Assembly: GCF_025399895.1 (NCBI RefSeq)
Contig: NZ_JAODUA010000010.1
Location: 62,001 to 126,000 of the forward strand
DNA length: 64,000 nt
Direction: 5' to 3'
Origin: Streptomyces sp. ASQP_92
GTDB lineage: Bacteria > Actinomycetota > Actinomycetes > Streptomycetales > Streptomycetaceae
Below the pieces are notes generated by a model, which saw only the letters and a program-made list of their open reading frames with translations, was not told the origin of the DNA and searched no databases. Made by a program: the position numbers and the translations under genes. Of the stretch, positions 32,504-41,520 are shown piece by piece. Each line of letters opens with the position of its first letter. Position 1 is the stretch's first letter.

Positions 32504-32898
32504 CGTTGCCCCGGGGGCCCAGACGCCCCGTGCGGGCCGGCACCAACCCCGCCAGGGGCGCGGGGAACTGCGCGAGCAGCGACCGCGGCCCGCAGCGCGA
32601 GGGCCCCTGGGGCTCCGCCCCAGACCCCGTTCGCGCCTGAACGGCGCTCGTCCTCAAACGCCGGACGGGCTGAAATGCCTCCATGTGGGCCGGCACCAAC
32701 CCTGCCAGGGGCGCGGGGAACTGCGCGAGAAGCGACCACGGCCCGCAGCCGTGAACGGGGTTGAGGGGCGCGGGGAACTGCGCGAGAAGCGGCCACGGTG
32801 CGCAGTCGTGAACGGGGTTGAGGGGCGCGGGGAACTGCGCGACCAGTTGCCGGGCGCCCGCGGACAAGGTGCGGCGGACAAACCCGCCCCCCGCGGAG
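32504..32898. repeat. Intergenic repeat cluster (inverted A and B units)
   Basis: Gap between the convergent pfkA and XRE genes. It carries one inverted B unit (about 32605-32690, with GGGGCTCCGCCCCAGACCCC and CGTCCTCAAACGCCGGACGG) and four inverted A units (GGGGCGCGGGGAACTGCGCGA) near 32559, 32709, 32763 and 32821. The last two A units sit in a nearly exact tandem duplication of about 58 bp (each ends GTGAACGGGGTTGAGG). Same family as the clusters at 5.2 and 7.6 kb. No gene seen. Confidence 0.85.
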
Positions 32899-33567
32899 CT
32901 ACCCGTGCGCCAGCTCCCAGAACCGGTCCACGATGCGGTCGAGGAAGTCCCGCCCCGCATCCCCCGTGTCGTTGGCCGCGCCCCAGTTGAGCGTGGCGAC
33001 CATGTGCGACTGGTACTCGGTGTGGAGCTGGTCGAGCACCCCCTCCAGATGCTGGCGGGAGAGCGGCAGCAGCTTCGCCGTCGGCTTCACATACGCCTGC
33101 CAGCGCGTGGTCACCGCGCCGCGCAGGAGCTCCGCGAGGTCCTCGTTCTGGCCGGTGGCCGTCACATAGTCGCGCAGCGGCAACTGGAGCAGATCGGCGA
33201 GCGCCGCCGACTGGCGCTCGTTGCCGCGCCAGCGCCCTGCGTCCTCCATGCGCCGGTACGCCCCGGCGTCGAGCCCGACCCGGCGGGCCATGTCCTCGAT
33301 GCCGAGCCCGCGCGCGAGCCGGTGTTCGCGCAGCGTGGAGGCCGCCGCCATGAGATCGCCGGGGGAGCACCACAGGACGCCGGCGAGCGCGGTCAGCTCC
33401 CGCGCCTCGGGCGCCGCGAGCCCCCGCTCCCACGCCGTCACGGTGTCCGGTGACACCAGCAGGCCGTACTGGGCGCGCATGCCGTAGGCGACGTGGCCGG
33501 GGGCCATGCCCAGGGCTTCTCGCAGTCGGCGGGCCGCGAGGGCGTTGAAGGGTGGGGTGGGGTGCAC
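32899..33567 (-). CDS. XRE-type helix-turn-helix regulator
   Basis: About 222 aa from GTG 33567; GTG 33573 is also possible but lies inside an inverted repeat, and no ribosome site decides. Two HTH-like segments are visible. The first (about 5-60; LAARRLREALGMAPGHVAYGM and VSPDTVTAWERGLAAPEARELTALAGVL) is close to a Cro/CI-type fold. The second (about 75-125; REHRLARGLGIEDMARRVGLD) is similar. The C-terminus is helical and unassigned. The strong inverted repeat at 33571-33609 immediately upstream suggests autoregulation. It is followed by pfkA in convergent orientation; its targets are unknown. Confidence 0.8.
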   Translation of the reverse strand: MHPTPPFNALAARRLREALGMAPGHVAYGMRAQYGLLVSPDTVTAWERGLAAPEARELTALAGVLWCSPGDLMAAASTLREHRLARGLGIEDMARRVGLDAGAYRRMEDAGRWRGNERQSAALADLLQLPLRDYVTATGQNEDLAELLRGAVTTRWQAYVKPTAKLLPLSRQHLEGVLDQLHTEYQSHMVATLNWGAANDTGDAGRDFLDRIVDRFWELAHG

Positions 33568-33570
33568 GCG

Positions 33571-33609
33571 CACACCGTAGGACGGTAAGTGACATCTGCC
33601 TACGGTGTG
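33571..33609. promoter_or_regulatory. Perfect 11-bp inverted repeat before the XRE gene
   Basis: CACACCGTAGG (33571-33581) and CCTACGGTGTG (33599-33609) flank a 17-bp spacer. The left arm abuts or overlaps the start codon region of the XRE gene. Likely operator, presumably for the XRE protein itself. Confidence 0.6.
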
Positions 33610-33696
33610 TTCCACCAAAGAAGGTGAATTGGAGGAAAGTACGGTTTTGTTGGCGTCCGGGTTACCTAAGGGTTCGGTAAGCGTGCGCTCGCCACG

Positions 33697-34545
33697 CTAA
33701 CCCTTCACCGCGCCGGCCGGTGCGAAACCTCCGCCGAGCCGCCGCGCCACAGGGACGTACAGCAGCAGCACCGGCGTCGAGTACAGGATCGAGAAGGCGG
33801 CGAGTTCGCCGTAGACCACCGAGCCGTGGTTCCCGAAGAACGTGAAGATCGAGACGGAGGCCGGGAGCTTGTCGGGGGTGAGCAGCAGCATGAAGGGGAC
33901 GAAGAAGTTCCCCCACAGCATGATGAAGGTGTAGATCGTTACGACGGCCGCCCCGGGACCCATCAACGGCAGCACCACCCGCACCAGCGTCTGCGGCATC
34001 GACGCGCCGTCCGTCCAGGCGGCCTCCTCCAAGGCGATCGGCACCCCGTCCATGAAGTTCTTCATCAGCCAGATGGCGAACGGGAGTTGGGCGGTGGCCA
34101 GGAACAACGCCGTGCCGTACGTCGTGTCGACGAGGTCGACCCGCACGAAGAGCCCGTACACCGGCACCATCACCGCGGTGATCGGCAGACACGTGGTGAA
34201 CAGGACCGTCAGCAGATACGGGCGGGCCAGGCGGGAGCGGTGGCGCGAGAGCGGATAGGCCGCGAGCGTCGCGCACACCACCGTGAGCAAGGTCGAACTC
34301 CCGCACAGCACCAGGCTGTTGAGCATCGGGGTGTACGTGATGTCGGGCGTGAGGACGGCCGAGAAGTTGTCCAGGCTCGCCGAGCTCGGCACCCGTACCC
34401 GCAGATCGGCCTCGCTGTCGAGGGAGGCGAGCAGCAGCCAGAGCAGCGGCACCGCGAAGGCCGCCGCCACCACGAGCAGGGCCGCGTCGGCGGCGAGCCG
34501 GCGCCGGGCACGGCGGCGCGTCCGGCGGGCCGGCACCGCCCTCAC
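33697..34545 (-). CDS. Carbohydrate ABC transporter permease (MalG-type)
   Basis: 282-aa inner-membrane permease, six predicted TM helices. It carries the EAA loop EEAAWTDGASMPQTLVRVVLPLMGP that contacts the ATPase. GTG 34545 overlaps the upstream permease stop (GTGA), so the N-terminus is VRAVPARRTRRRARR. Third gene of a binding protein-permease-permease operon; no ATPase is encoded here, so the shared MsiK-type ATPase is probably used, as in other Streptomyces CUT1 sugar importers. A small hairpin (33678-33700) overlaps the stop. Confidence 0.9.
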   Translation of the reverse strand: MRAVPARRTRRRARRRLAADAALLVVAAAFAVPLLWLLLASLDSEADLRVRVPSSASLDNFSAVLTPDITYTPMLNSLVLCGSSTLLTVVCATLAAYPLSRHRSRLARPYLLTVLFTTCLPITAVMVPVYGLFVRVDLVDTTYGTALFLATAQLPFAIWLMKNFMDGVPIALEEAAWTDGASMPQTLVRVVLPLMGPGAAVVTIYTFIMLWGNFFVPFMLLLTPDKLPASVSIFTFFGNHGSVVYGELAAFSILYSTPVLLLYVPVARRLGGGFAPAGAVKG

Positions 34546-35438
34546 ACCTCCACCTCGAGCAGCCGCAGATAGACCACCGAGAACAGCGAGCCGACCAGGA
34601 GCAGCAGCAGCGCGACCGCCGTGCCGTAGCCGATCAGGCTCTTCAGGAACGCCTGGTCGTACATGTACACCGGCAGCGTCTGGCTGCGGTCGCCCGGACC
34701 GCCCCGGGTCATCGCCCAGATCAGCCCGAAGACGGACAGCGTCTGGAGGGTGTTGAGCATCAGGCTGGTGCCGATGGAACGGCGGATCATCGGCAGCGTG
34801 ATGTGCCAGAACCGGCGCGCCCCGCTCGCCCCGTCGACCTCCGCGGCCTCCTCGACGTCCCGCGGGATCTCGGCGAGCGCCGCCGAGTAGATCAGCATCG
34901 AGAACGCGGTGCCGCGCCACACGTTCGCGAACGACACGGCGAGGATCGGCAACGTGAACAGCCAGTTCTGGGTGGGGAGATGGAGCTGGACGAGGATCGC
35001 GTTCAGGGTGCCCTCGCGCCGGAAGAAGGCGTACAGCAGGAAGGCGGCCACGATCTCCGGCAGCACCCAGGCCGTGATCACCAGCGCTCCGGTCACCGTC
35101 CGCACCGGGCGCGAGGCCCGCCGCATCAGCGCGGCGAGGGCCAGGCCCAGCGTGTTCTGGCCGAGCAGCGCGGACAGCACGGTGAACACCAGCGTGAGCC
35201 ATACCGCGTTGCGGAACGCGGGATCGGCGAAGGCCCGCCGGAAGTTCGCGAGACCGACGAAGTCCACCGTGGAGGACCCGGTCAGGCGCATGTCGGTGAA
35301 GGCGAGGTAGCCGCAGTAGCCGATCGGCCCGGCGAGGAAGAGCAGCAGGAGCAGGGTGGCGGGCGCGATCGGCAGCCAGCGCACCGCACGGACGCGGCGC
35401 CTGCCGGGCGCGGCCGGTGCGGACGGGACGGCGCTCAC
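34542..35438 (-). CDS. Carbohydrate ABC transporter permease (MalF-type)
   Basis: 298-aa permease with six predicted TM helices and the EAA motif DVEEAAEVDGASGARRFWHITLP. The start GTG 35438 overlaps the binding-protein stop, and the stop overlaps the next permease start, so all three genes are translationally coupled. CUT1 family, so the substrate is probably an oligosaccharide or glycoside. The cargo cannot be named from sequence. Confidence 0.9.
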   Translation of the reverse strand: MSAVPSAPAAPGRRRVRAVRWLPIAPATLLLLLFLAGPIGYCGYLAFTDMRLTGSSTVDFVGLANFRRAFADPAFRNAVWLTLVFTVLSALLGQNTLGLALAALMRRASRPVRTVTGALVITAWVLPEIVAAFLLYAFFRREGTLNAILVQLHLPTQNWLFTLPILAVSFANVWRGTAFSMLIYSAALAEIPRDVEEAAEVDGASGARRFWHITLPMIRRSIGTSLMLNTLQTLSVFGLIWAMTRGGPGDRSQTLPVYMYDQAFLKSLIGYGTAVALLLLLVGSLFSVVYLRLLEVEV

Positions 35439-36805
35439 CGGGTGAGCGAGGCGAGCTGATCGTCGTAGGCGTGGGCCGCCGAGTCCGTCGAGCCGCCTGT
35501 CGTCACCGACTCCATCGCCTCCCCGATCGCCGTGGAGACCTGGGGATAGTCGGGGAGCGCGGGTCGGTAGTGGGTGAAGGGGACCAGGCCCGTGAAGAAG
35601 GCGATGCCCGGCACGGAGCGCAGATAGGCGGGGTCGGCCGCCACGTCCTGGCGGACCGCGATCTGGGCGTCCGCGATGTCCCACCGCACGGCGTTCTCCT
35701 TCGTCTGCAACGTCTTGACGAAGTCGAAGGCGAGGTCGGGGTGGGCCGCCTTCGCGGGGACCGCCCAGGTCCAGCCGCCCGACAGGGAGACCTTGCCGGG
35801 CGCCTGGCCGTACTGCGTGGGCATCGCGGCCCGGCCGAGCACGGTCGACCAGGCCGGCCACTCCTTGGGCCCCTTGTCGATCCAGTTCTGGCCGAGCCAG
35901 GAGCCGTCGAGGGCGATCGCCAGCTTGCCGTTGGGCATCCAGTCGGTCGCGAGGCGGGTGCCCACGTTGGGGTCGAGGGCGTCGGAGGGGTCGGGCCCGA
36001 GCTTCTCCGCGTACACCGTCCGTACGAAGTCGAGGGCGTCCCGGAAGCCCCGCGAACCCGTCACCCACTTCTTGGCCGCCGTGTCGTACAGCGGGTTCGC
36101 GCCGGTCCCGTACAGCAGCATCTCGAAGCCCTGCATGGCCGCCGCCTCGCCGGCCGCCTTGCCCGTGTAGACGTTGAGCGGGATGACGCCGGGGACTTTC
36201 CGGCGCACGCTGCGGGCGGCGTCCAGAACCTCCGCCCAGTTCCTGGGCTGCCAGTTCGTCGGCAGGCCCGCCTTCGCGAAGATCTCCTTGTTGAACCACA
36301 GGCCCCGGGTGTCGGTGCCGTCCGGCACCCCGTACGTCCTGCCGTCCTCGGCCCTGGCCGCGGCCTTGGCGGTCTCGGCGAACCGGCCCCACAGGTCCCA
36401 CCGGGACAGCTGGTCGTCGAGGGGGCGCAGATAGCCGGCGGCGATGTCGGAGTTGACGCGGAACGTGTCCTCGTACACCAGGTCGGGGGCGGTCTTCGGG
36501 GAGCGCATCATCTGCTGGACCTTGGCCGCGTAGTCGTTGTCGGCGGCCTGGATCGGGACCAGCCGCACCTTCTTGCCCGGGTGCGCCTGCTCGAACTGCT
36601 CGCGGACCGACTCCAGGAACGCGTCCTTGAAGCGGATCTTGTTGTCGGTCGAGCGGTTGTACGCGACCTTCACGGTGTCGGGATCGCCCGCCGAGCCGCC
36701 GCACCCGGCGAGCGCCCCGGCCATGAGGCTCGCGGCGAGGATCAGGGAGAACCGGCGTCCGGGCCGGATCGGGCGGGACCGGGGGGCGGGGGCGGTGGGG
36801 CGCAC
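35435..36805 (-). CDS. Sugar ABC transporter substrate-binding lipoprotein
   Basis: 456 aa from GTG 36805, which has AGGAGG 8 bp upstream; a GTG two codons earlier would be only 2 bp from that site. The N-terminus is basic with a lipobox LAGC, so it is a lipid-anchored extracellular receptor. It belongs to the MalE-like family (DTFRVNSDIAAGYLRPLDD, GVPDGTDTRGLWFNKEIF, LDGSWLGQNW). First gene of the operon, with a CCCGGT-G-ACCGGG palindrome about 70 bp upstream (36874-36886). It lies next to a CitA/CitB-type two-component system that reads in the same direction but ends before it. Confidence 0.9.
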   Translation of the reverse strand: MRPTAPAPRSRPIRPGRRFSLILAASLMAGALAGCGGSAGDPDTVKVAYNRSTDNKIRFKDAFLESVREQFEQAHPGKKVRLVPIQAADNDYAAKVQQMMRSPKTAPDLVYEDTFRVNSDIAAGYLRPLDDQLSRWDLWGRFAETAKAAARAEDGRTYGVPDGTDTRGLWFNKEIFAKAGLPTNWQPRNWAEVLDAARSVRRKVPGVIPLNVYTGKAAGEAAAMQGFEMLLYGTGANPLYDTAAKKWVTGSRGFRDALDFVRTVYAEKLGPDPSDALDPNVGTRLATDWMPNGKLAIALDGSWLGQNWIDKGPKEWPAWSTVLGRAAMPTQYGQAPGKVSLSGGWTWAVPAKAAHPDLAFDFVKTLQTKENAVRWDIADAQIAVRQDVAADPAYLRSVPGIAFFTGLVPFTHYRPALPDYPQVSTAIGEAMESVTTGGSTDSAAHAYDDQLASLTR

Positions 36806-36917
36806 GGGCACGACCTCCTGTCGCCGGGCGGGCGGCCACGGCCACCCTTGGCTGCCCGGTGAACGTAAACGCGCCCGGTGACCGGGTCAACCCCGCGTCC
36901 GTGCGTCCCGAAGCCCG

Positions 36918-37604
36918 TCAACTTCCGTGAGTGCGCGGCGAGTTGAGCCAGCGGTACTGCAACTCGGGGCGGCCGATCTGGCCGTACTGGGGGGTGCGTT
37001 CGGCGCGGCCGGAGGCGACCAGGTGCTCCAGGTAGCGGCGGGCGGTGATGCGCGAGATACCGACCGCGAGGCCCGCCTCCGCCGCCGTCACACCCCGGGG
37101 CGTCTCGCGCAAGGTCCGGGTGACCGCCTGAAGGGTGGGCGCGCTCAGGCCCTTGGGGAGCGCGGAGGGCTGCGGGGCGCGCAGCGCCGCCAGCGCCCGG
37201 TCCACCTCCTCCTGCCCGCTCGCCTCCCCGGCCGTCGCCCGGAACTCGGCGTACCGCACGAGACGGTCGCGCAGGGTGGGGAAGGTGAACGGCTTCAGGA
37301 CGTACTGCACCACCCCGAGCGACACCCCCTCGCGCACCATCGTCAGATCCCGGGCCGAGGTCACCGCCACCACGTCGGCGCTGTGCCCGGCCGCACGCAG
37401 CGACCGTACGAGCTGGAGCCCGTGGCCGTCCGGCAGATACAGGTCGAGCAGCAGGAGGTTCACCTCGGTGCGCTCCAGGGCGCGCAGCGCCTCGGCCCGC
37501 GAGTGGGCCACCGCGACGGCGGTGAAGCCGGGCACCCGGCCCACATAGAGCCGGTGCGCCTCGGCGGCGACCGGATCGTCCTCGACGACCAGCACCCTGA
37601 TCAT
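36918..37604 (-). CDS. CitB/DcuR-type response regulator
   Basis: 228 aa. Receiver domain with acidic pair E8/D9-D10 and phospho-acceptor D54 in LLLLDLYLPDGHGL; K in VLKPFTF. The C-terminal HTH (about 150-215; TPRGVTAAEAGLAVGISRITARRYLEHLV) is the winged type used by citrate/C4-dicarboxylate regulators. ATG 37604 overlaps the kinase stop. It probably controls the divergent dctA-type carrier gene beyond the kinase. Confidence 0.92.
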   Translation of the reverse strand: MIRVLVVEDDPVAAEAHRLYVGRVPGFTAVAVAHSRAEALRALERTEVNLLLLDLYLPDGHGLQLVRSLRAAGHSADVVAVTSARDLTMVREGVSLGVVQYVLKPFTFPTLRDRLVRYAEFRATAGEASGQEEVDRALAALRAPQPSALPKGLSAPTLQAVTRTLRETPRGVTAAEAGLAVGISRITARRYLEHLVASGRAERTPQYGQIGRPELQYRWLNSPRTHGS

Positions 37605-39199
37605 GCGCGCACTCCCTGCTCGATGGGCAGCCGGACGGTGAACTCGGCGCCACCGTAAGGGCTTTGGGCCAGCGCGATGGTGCCGCCGTGCCGTGCGGCG
37701 GCGAGCCGGACCAGCGCCAGGCCGAGACCGCGCCCGGGGCTCTTGGTCGACCAGCCCCGCTCGAACACGGCCTCCGCGGCGGCCGGATCGACGCCGGGCC
37801 CACTGTCGGCGACCCGCACCAGGAGCTGCCCGTCCTCGGTGGTGAGGGTGACGGCGACCTCGGCGACCGCGCTGCCCTGCGCGGCGTCCACCGCGTTGTC
37901 CAGGAGGTTGCCGAGGATGGTGACCAGGTCGCGGGCGGGCAGGGTGTCCGTGAGCAGGCCGTCGCCGATCGCGCTGCCCTCGGTGAGGACCAGCTCCACG
38001 CCGTGCTCGTTGGCCTGCGCCGCCTTGCCGAGCAGCAGCGCGGCGAGCACCGGTTCGCCGACCGCCGTGACCACCTGGTCGGTGAGCGCCTGAGCCAGCT
38101 CCAGTTCGGCGGTGGCGAACTCGACGGCGTCCTCGACACGGCCCAGCTCGATCAGCGAGACCACCGTGTGCAGCCGGTTCGCGGCCTCGTGCGCCTGGGC
38201 CCGCAGCGCTTGGGTGAAACCGCGCTCGGAGTCCAACTCGCCCGAGAGCGCCTGGAGTTCGGTGTGGTCGCGCAGGGTCACCACGGTGCCGCGCCGACCG
38301 CCGGAGGAGACCGGCCGGCTGTTCAGGACGACGATCCGGTCGGCGGTCATGTGCACCTCGTCCACCCGGGGCTCGGAGGCGAGCAGCGCCCCGGCGAGGG
38401 CGATGGGCAGGCCGAGTTCGGCGACCGACCGGCCCACCGCGTCCTCGCCGAGCCCGAGCAGCTCGCGCCCCCCGTCGTTGATGAGCGCGATCCTCCGCTG
38501 CCCGTCGAGCATCAGCAGGCCCTCGCGCACGGCGTGCAGGGTGGCCTGGTGGTAGTCGTGCATCCGGCTCAGCTCGGCGGCGTTCATGCCGTGGGTGTGG
38601 CGGCGCAGACGCGCGTTGATCACGTAGGTGCCGAGCCCGCCGAGCGCGAGCGCGCCGGCCGCCATGGCGGCCAGGGCCACCAGCTGCTTGTGCACCTGCT
38701 CGCTGATCCGGTCGATGGTGATGCCCGCGCTGACGAGCGCGGTGATCCGGCCATGATCATCGGGGTCGCGCACCGGCGCCACGACCCGTACGGAAGGGCC
38801 GAGCACTCCCATGTGGGTCTCGGTGAACGTCCGCCCGCGCAGCGCGGGGGCGATGTCGCCGAGGTAGGTCTTGCCGATCTCACCGGGCACCGGGTGCGTC
38901 CAGCGGGTGCCGTCCGGCCCCATGACCACGACGAAGTCGACTCCGGTGGTGGTGCGCAGGGTCTCCGTGTACGGCTGGAGGGCGGCCGTGGGGTCGGCGC
39001 CGCGGGCCGCGGCGATCACCGCGGGCGAGGCGGCGACGGAGGTGGCGGTCGCGACCGCCTGCCGCCGGGCCGTCTCTTCGGCCTGGTGGCGGTCGGTGAG
39101 GTACGAGAACAGGGCGCACCCCGCCACGATCGCGGCGACCAGGACCACCTGCATGGCGAAGAGCTGGCCGGCGAGGGAGCGGGGTCCGGGAAGACGCAT
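37601..39199 (-). CDS. CitA/DcuS-type sensor histidine kinase
   Basis: 532 aa. TM1 (about 12-34) and TM2 (about 170-195) enclose an extracytoplasmic PAS-like sensor of about 135 residues (TGVDFVVVMGPDGTRWTHPVPGEIGKTYLGD), the CitA/DcuS ligand fold. A cytoplasmic PAS follows (MLDGQRRIALINDGGREL). The phospho-acceptor His is in ALRAQAHEAANRLHTVVSLI, diagnostic of the family, and the ATPase has LLDNAVDAA, DSGPGVD and GRGLGLAL. Sensing of a carboxylate such as citrate or a C4-diacid is expected from the family and the divergent carrier. Confidence 0.92.
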   Translation of the reverse strand: MRLPGPRSLAGQLFAMQVVLVAAIVAGCALFSYLTDRHQAEETARRQAVATATSVAASPAVIAAARGADPTAALQPYTETLRTTTGVDFVVVMGPDGTRWTHPVPGEIGKTYLGDIAPALRGRTFTETHMGVLGPSVRVVAPVRDPDDHGRITALVSAGITIDRISEQVHKQLVALAAMAAGALALGGLGTYVINARLRRHTHGMNAAELSRMHDYHQATLHAVREGLLMLDGQRRIALINDGGRELLGLGEDAVGRSVAELGLPIALAGALLASEPRVDEVHMTADRIVVLNSRPVSSGGRRGTVVTLRDHTELQALSGELDSERGFTQALRAQAHEAANRLHTVVSLIELGRVEDAVEFATAELELAQALTDQVVTAVGEPVLAALLLGKAAQANEHGVELVLTEGSAIGDGLLTDTLPARDLVTILGNLLDNAVDAAQGSAVAEVAVTLTTEDGQLLVRVADSGPGVDPAAAEAVFERGWSTKSPGRGLGLALVRLAAARHGGTIALAQSPYGGAEFTVRLPIEQGVRA

Positions 39200-39336
39200 C
39201 CGGTAAGTGTGCTGGCTGGATCTGTATGAACGAAATGCACGTAACGGTGACCGGCGTCACAGCGTGCTGGATAGTCGCGGGGATCGCTGAATCGGCCACC
39301 GGGGCACTCCCGCAGCCGCTACCGAGGAGGATCCCC

Positions 39337-40722
39337 GTGGCAGAGCCAGTCGCCCGCCCGGAACGCCCCCAGGGCCCCAAGGGCCGGGGCGCCAACCGCA
39401 CCCACTACCTGTATCTGGCCGTGATCGGCGCGGTGATACTCGGCATCGTCGTGGGGTTCGCGGCGCCCGGAGTCGCCGTCGAGCTGAAGCCGATCGGCAC
39501 CGGCTTCGTGAACCTGATCAAGATGATGATCTCGCCCATCATCTTCTGCACCATCGTGCTGGGCGTCGGCTCGGTGCGTAAGGCCGCCAAGGTCGGCGCC
39601 GTCGGCGGCCTCGCGCTCGGCTACTTCCTCGTCATGTCGACCGTGGCCCTCGCCATCGGCCTCGTGGTCGGCAACATCCTGGAGCCCGGCTCGGGTCTGC
39701 ACCTCACGGAGGCCGCACGCCACGCCGGGGCCAAGCAGGCCGCGGGCGCGAGCGAGTCCACGGCGGACTTCCTGCTCGGCATCATCCCCAAGACCATGGT
39801 GTCCGCCTTCACCGAGGGCCAGGTGCTCCAGACCCTCCTGATCGCCCTGCTCGCGGGCTTCGCGCTCCAGGCGCTCGGCTCGGCGGGACAGCCCGTGCTG
39901 CGCGGCGTCGAGCACATCCAGCGACTCGTCTTCCGGATGCTCGCCATGGTGATGTGGGTGGCGCCCATCGGCGCGTTCGGCGCGATCGCGGGGGTGGTCG
40001 GCGAGACCGGCCTGGACGCCCTCAAGGCGCTGGCCGTCATCATGATCGGTTTCTACATCACCTGCGCCCTGTTCGTGTTCCTGGTGCTCGGCGCGATCCT
40101 GCGCCTGATGACCGGCGTCAACATCTTCAGCCTCCTGAAGTACCTGGCCAGGGAGTTCCTGCTGATCCTGTCCACGTCCTCCTCGGAGTCGGCGCTGCCG
40201 AGGCTCATCGCGAAGATGGAACACCTCGGCGTGAGCCGCTCGGTGGCGGGCATCACCGTGCCGACGGGCTACTCCTTCAACCTGGACGGCACCGCGATCT
40301 ATCTGACGATGTCCTCCTTGTTCATCGCGAACGCGATGGGCAAGCCGCTGTCCGCGAGCGAGCAGATCTCGCTGCTCCTCTTCATGATCATCGCCTCGAA
40401 GGGCGCGGCGGGCGTCACGGGGGCGGGCCTGGCCACCCTGGCGGGCGGCCTCCAGTCGCACCGACCCGAACTGGTCGACGGCGTCGGGCTGATCGTCGGC
40501 ATCGACCGCTTCATGAGCGAGGCACGGGCGCTGACCAACTTCGCGGGCAACGCGGTCGCCTGTGTGCTCGTCGGCACCTGGACGAAGGAGATCGACAAGT
40601 CCCGGGTCACAGAGGTCCTCGCGGGCCGGCTCCCGTTCGACGAGAGCATGCTGACGGCGGGCGAGGTGGAGGTGCCGGAGCAGCGCGACGTGCCCAACCA
40701 GCCCGCTGTGGCCGCGGGTTGA
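39337..40722 (+). CDS. dctA: DctA-type C4-dicarboxylate:cation symporter
   Basis: 461-aa carrier of the DAACS family. GTG 39337 is chosen for its GAGGAGG site; the longer frame starting at 39226 has none. Signatures are STSSSESALPRL (serine-rich re-entrant loop), GYSFNLDGTAIY and GAAGVTGAGLATL. Eight transmembrane segments plus two re-entrant loops are expected. It imports succinate, fumarate or malate with Na+ or H+. Divergent from the CitA/CitB-type kinase operon (137-bp gap), which almost certainly regulates it. Followed by a strong terminator. Confidence 0.93.
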   Translation: MAEPVARPERPQGPKGRGANRTHYLYLAVIGAVILGIVVGFAAPGVAVELKPIGTGFVNLIKMMISPIIFCTIVLGVGSVRKAAKVGAVGGLALGYFLVMSTVALAIGLVVGNILEPGSGLHLTEAARHAGAKQAAGASESTADFLLGIIPKTMVSAFTEGQVLQTLLIALLAGFALQALGSAGQPVLRGVEHIQRLVFRMLAMVMWVAPIGAFGAIAGVVGETGLDALKALAVIMIGFYITCALFVFLVLGAILRLMTGVNIFSLLKYLAREFLLILSTSSSESALPRLIAKMEHLGVSRSVAGITVPTGYSFNLDGTAIYLTMSSLFIANAMGKPLSASEQISLLLFMIIASKGAAGVTGAGLATLAGGLQSHRPELVDGVGLIVGIDRFMSEARALTNFAGNAVACVLVGTWTKEIDKSRVTEVLAGRLPFDESMLTAGEVEVPEQRDVPNQPAVAAG

Positions 40723-40774
40723 GAGCATGACGGCGCGGGCGCGCGTCCCGCGCGGCGCGAGCCCGCCCCGAGGA

Positions 40775-40818
40775 GGGCCCGTGTTCGGCGGCAGGACCGC
40801 GCCGCCGAACACGGGCCC
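40775..40818. terminator. Bidirectional 18-bp hairpin terminator
   Basis: Arm 40775-40792 pairs perfectly with 40801-40818 around an 8-nt loop. It lies between convergent dctA and the phospholipase gene, so it serves both. Confidence 0.85.
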
Positions 40819-40829
40819 CGCGCCGTTCC

Positions 40830-41282
40830 TCAGTCGCCCAGCGCCTTCACCGCCTGGTAGTACGTCCACGCCGTCGCGTTGCAGGACGCCTTCTTCGCGG
40901 TGCCGTACGCGTTGCAGACCCGCTTGAGGTCCTCGTACAGGGCGCTGTCGATGCGGGCCTTGTTGGCGGGGAACTGGCCCGCCGCCTTGTAGTTGCGGTA
41001 GCCGAAGTCGTGGCGGGCGCAGGACGGTTTGAAGGGGAAGCCGAAGGGGTTGTCGGGGGACTTCGAGCAGTAGTCCGTCGACCAGTCGAAGGCGTAGGCG
41101 GACCAGCGGGACTGGTCGTTGCGGGCGGCCTGGAACGCGTTCGAGCTGGTCGCGCTGGTCTGCGTGAACGAGGCGAGCACCTGCGGCTTGTCGGCCGGGG
41201 CGGCCTGGGCCGGGGCGGTGGCGAGGGCGGCGAGCGCGAGGGTCGCGGTCGCGGTCATGCTCAGGGCGGTACGACAGCGCAT
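40830..41282 (-). CDS. Secreted prokaryotic phospholipase A2
   Basis: 150 aa. Signal peptide about 1-28 (ending APAQAAP). The mature domain of about 120 aa matches the bacterial PLA2 family: DYCSKSPDNPFGFPFKPSCARHDFGYRNYK with catalytic H91-D92 and disulfide cysteines C72/C88, plus a second pair in KRVCNAYG and ASCNATAW. Hydrolyses the sn-2 ester of phospholipids, calcium dependent. ATG 41282 is the start because the signal peptide begins there; 14 upstream in-frame codons are not typical. Monocistronic. Confidence 0.93.
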   Translation of the reverse strand: MRCRTALSMTATATLALAALATAPAQAAPADKPQVLASFTQTSATSSNAFQAARNDQSRWSAYAFDWSTDYCSKSPDNPFGFPFKPSCARHDFGYRNYKAAGQFPANKARIDSALYEDLKRVCNAYGTAKKASCNATAWTYYQAVKALGD

Positions 41283-41431
41283 CCTGAAACTCCGTGGGGA
41301 GAGGGGCAGTTGACGTGCCGTCACTCTGGCCGCACGGACTACGCGGGCGCTACAGATTCACTTGAGCCTGAAAGACGGGGGAGTGGTGCGGCCGCCCGTC
41401 CTCGCCACGGGGCGGAAAAGCCCCGGGTGGC

Positions 41432-41468
41432 GGGAGCCCCTTCGCCATCCGGGGTTGGCGGGGCTCCC
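41432..41468 (-). terminator. Hairpin after the TetR gene
   Basis: GGGAGCCCC (41432-41440) pairs with GGGGCTCCC (41460-41468), and the inner CGCCA/TGGCG pair extends the stem. It lies about 50 bp beyond the TetR stop at 41521 in the gap before the phospholipase promoter. Confidence 0.65.
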
Positions 41469-41520
41469 TCGCATCGCCCGCAACACCCACGTGGACCTCC
41501 GCGGTCCTGCGTCCGCGCCG

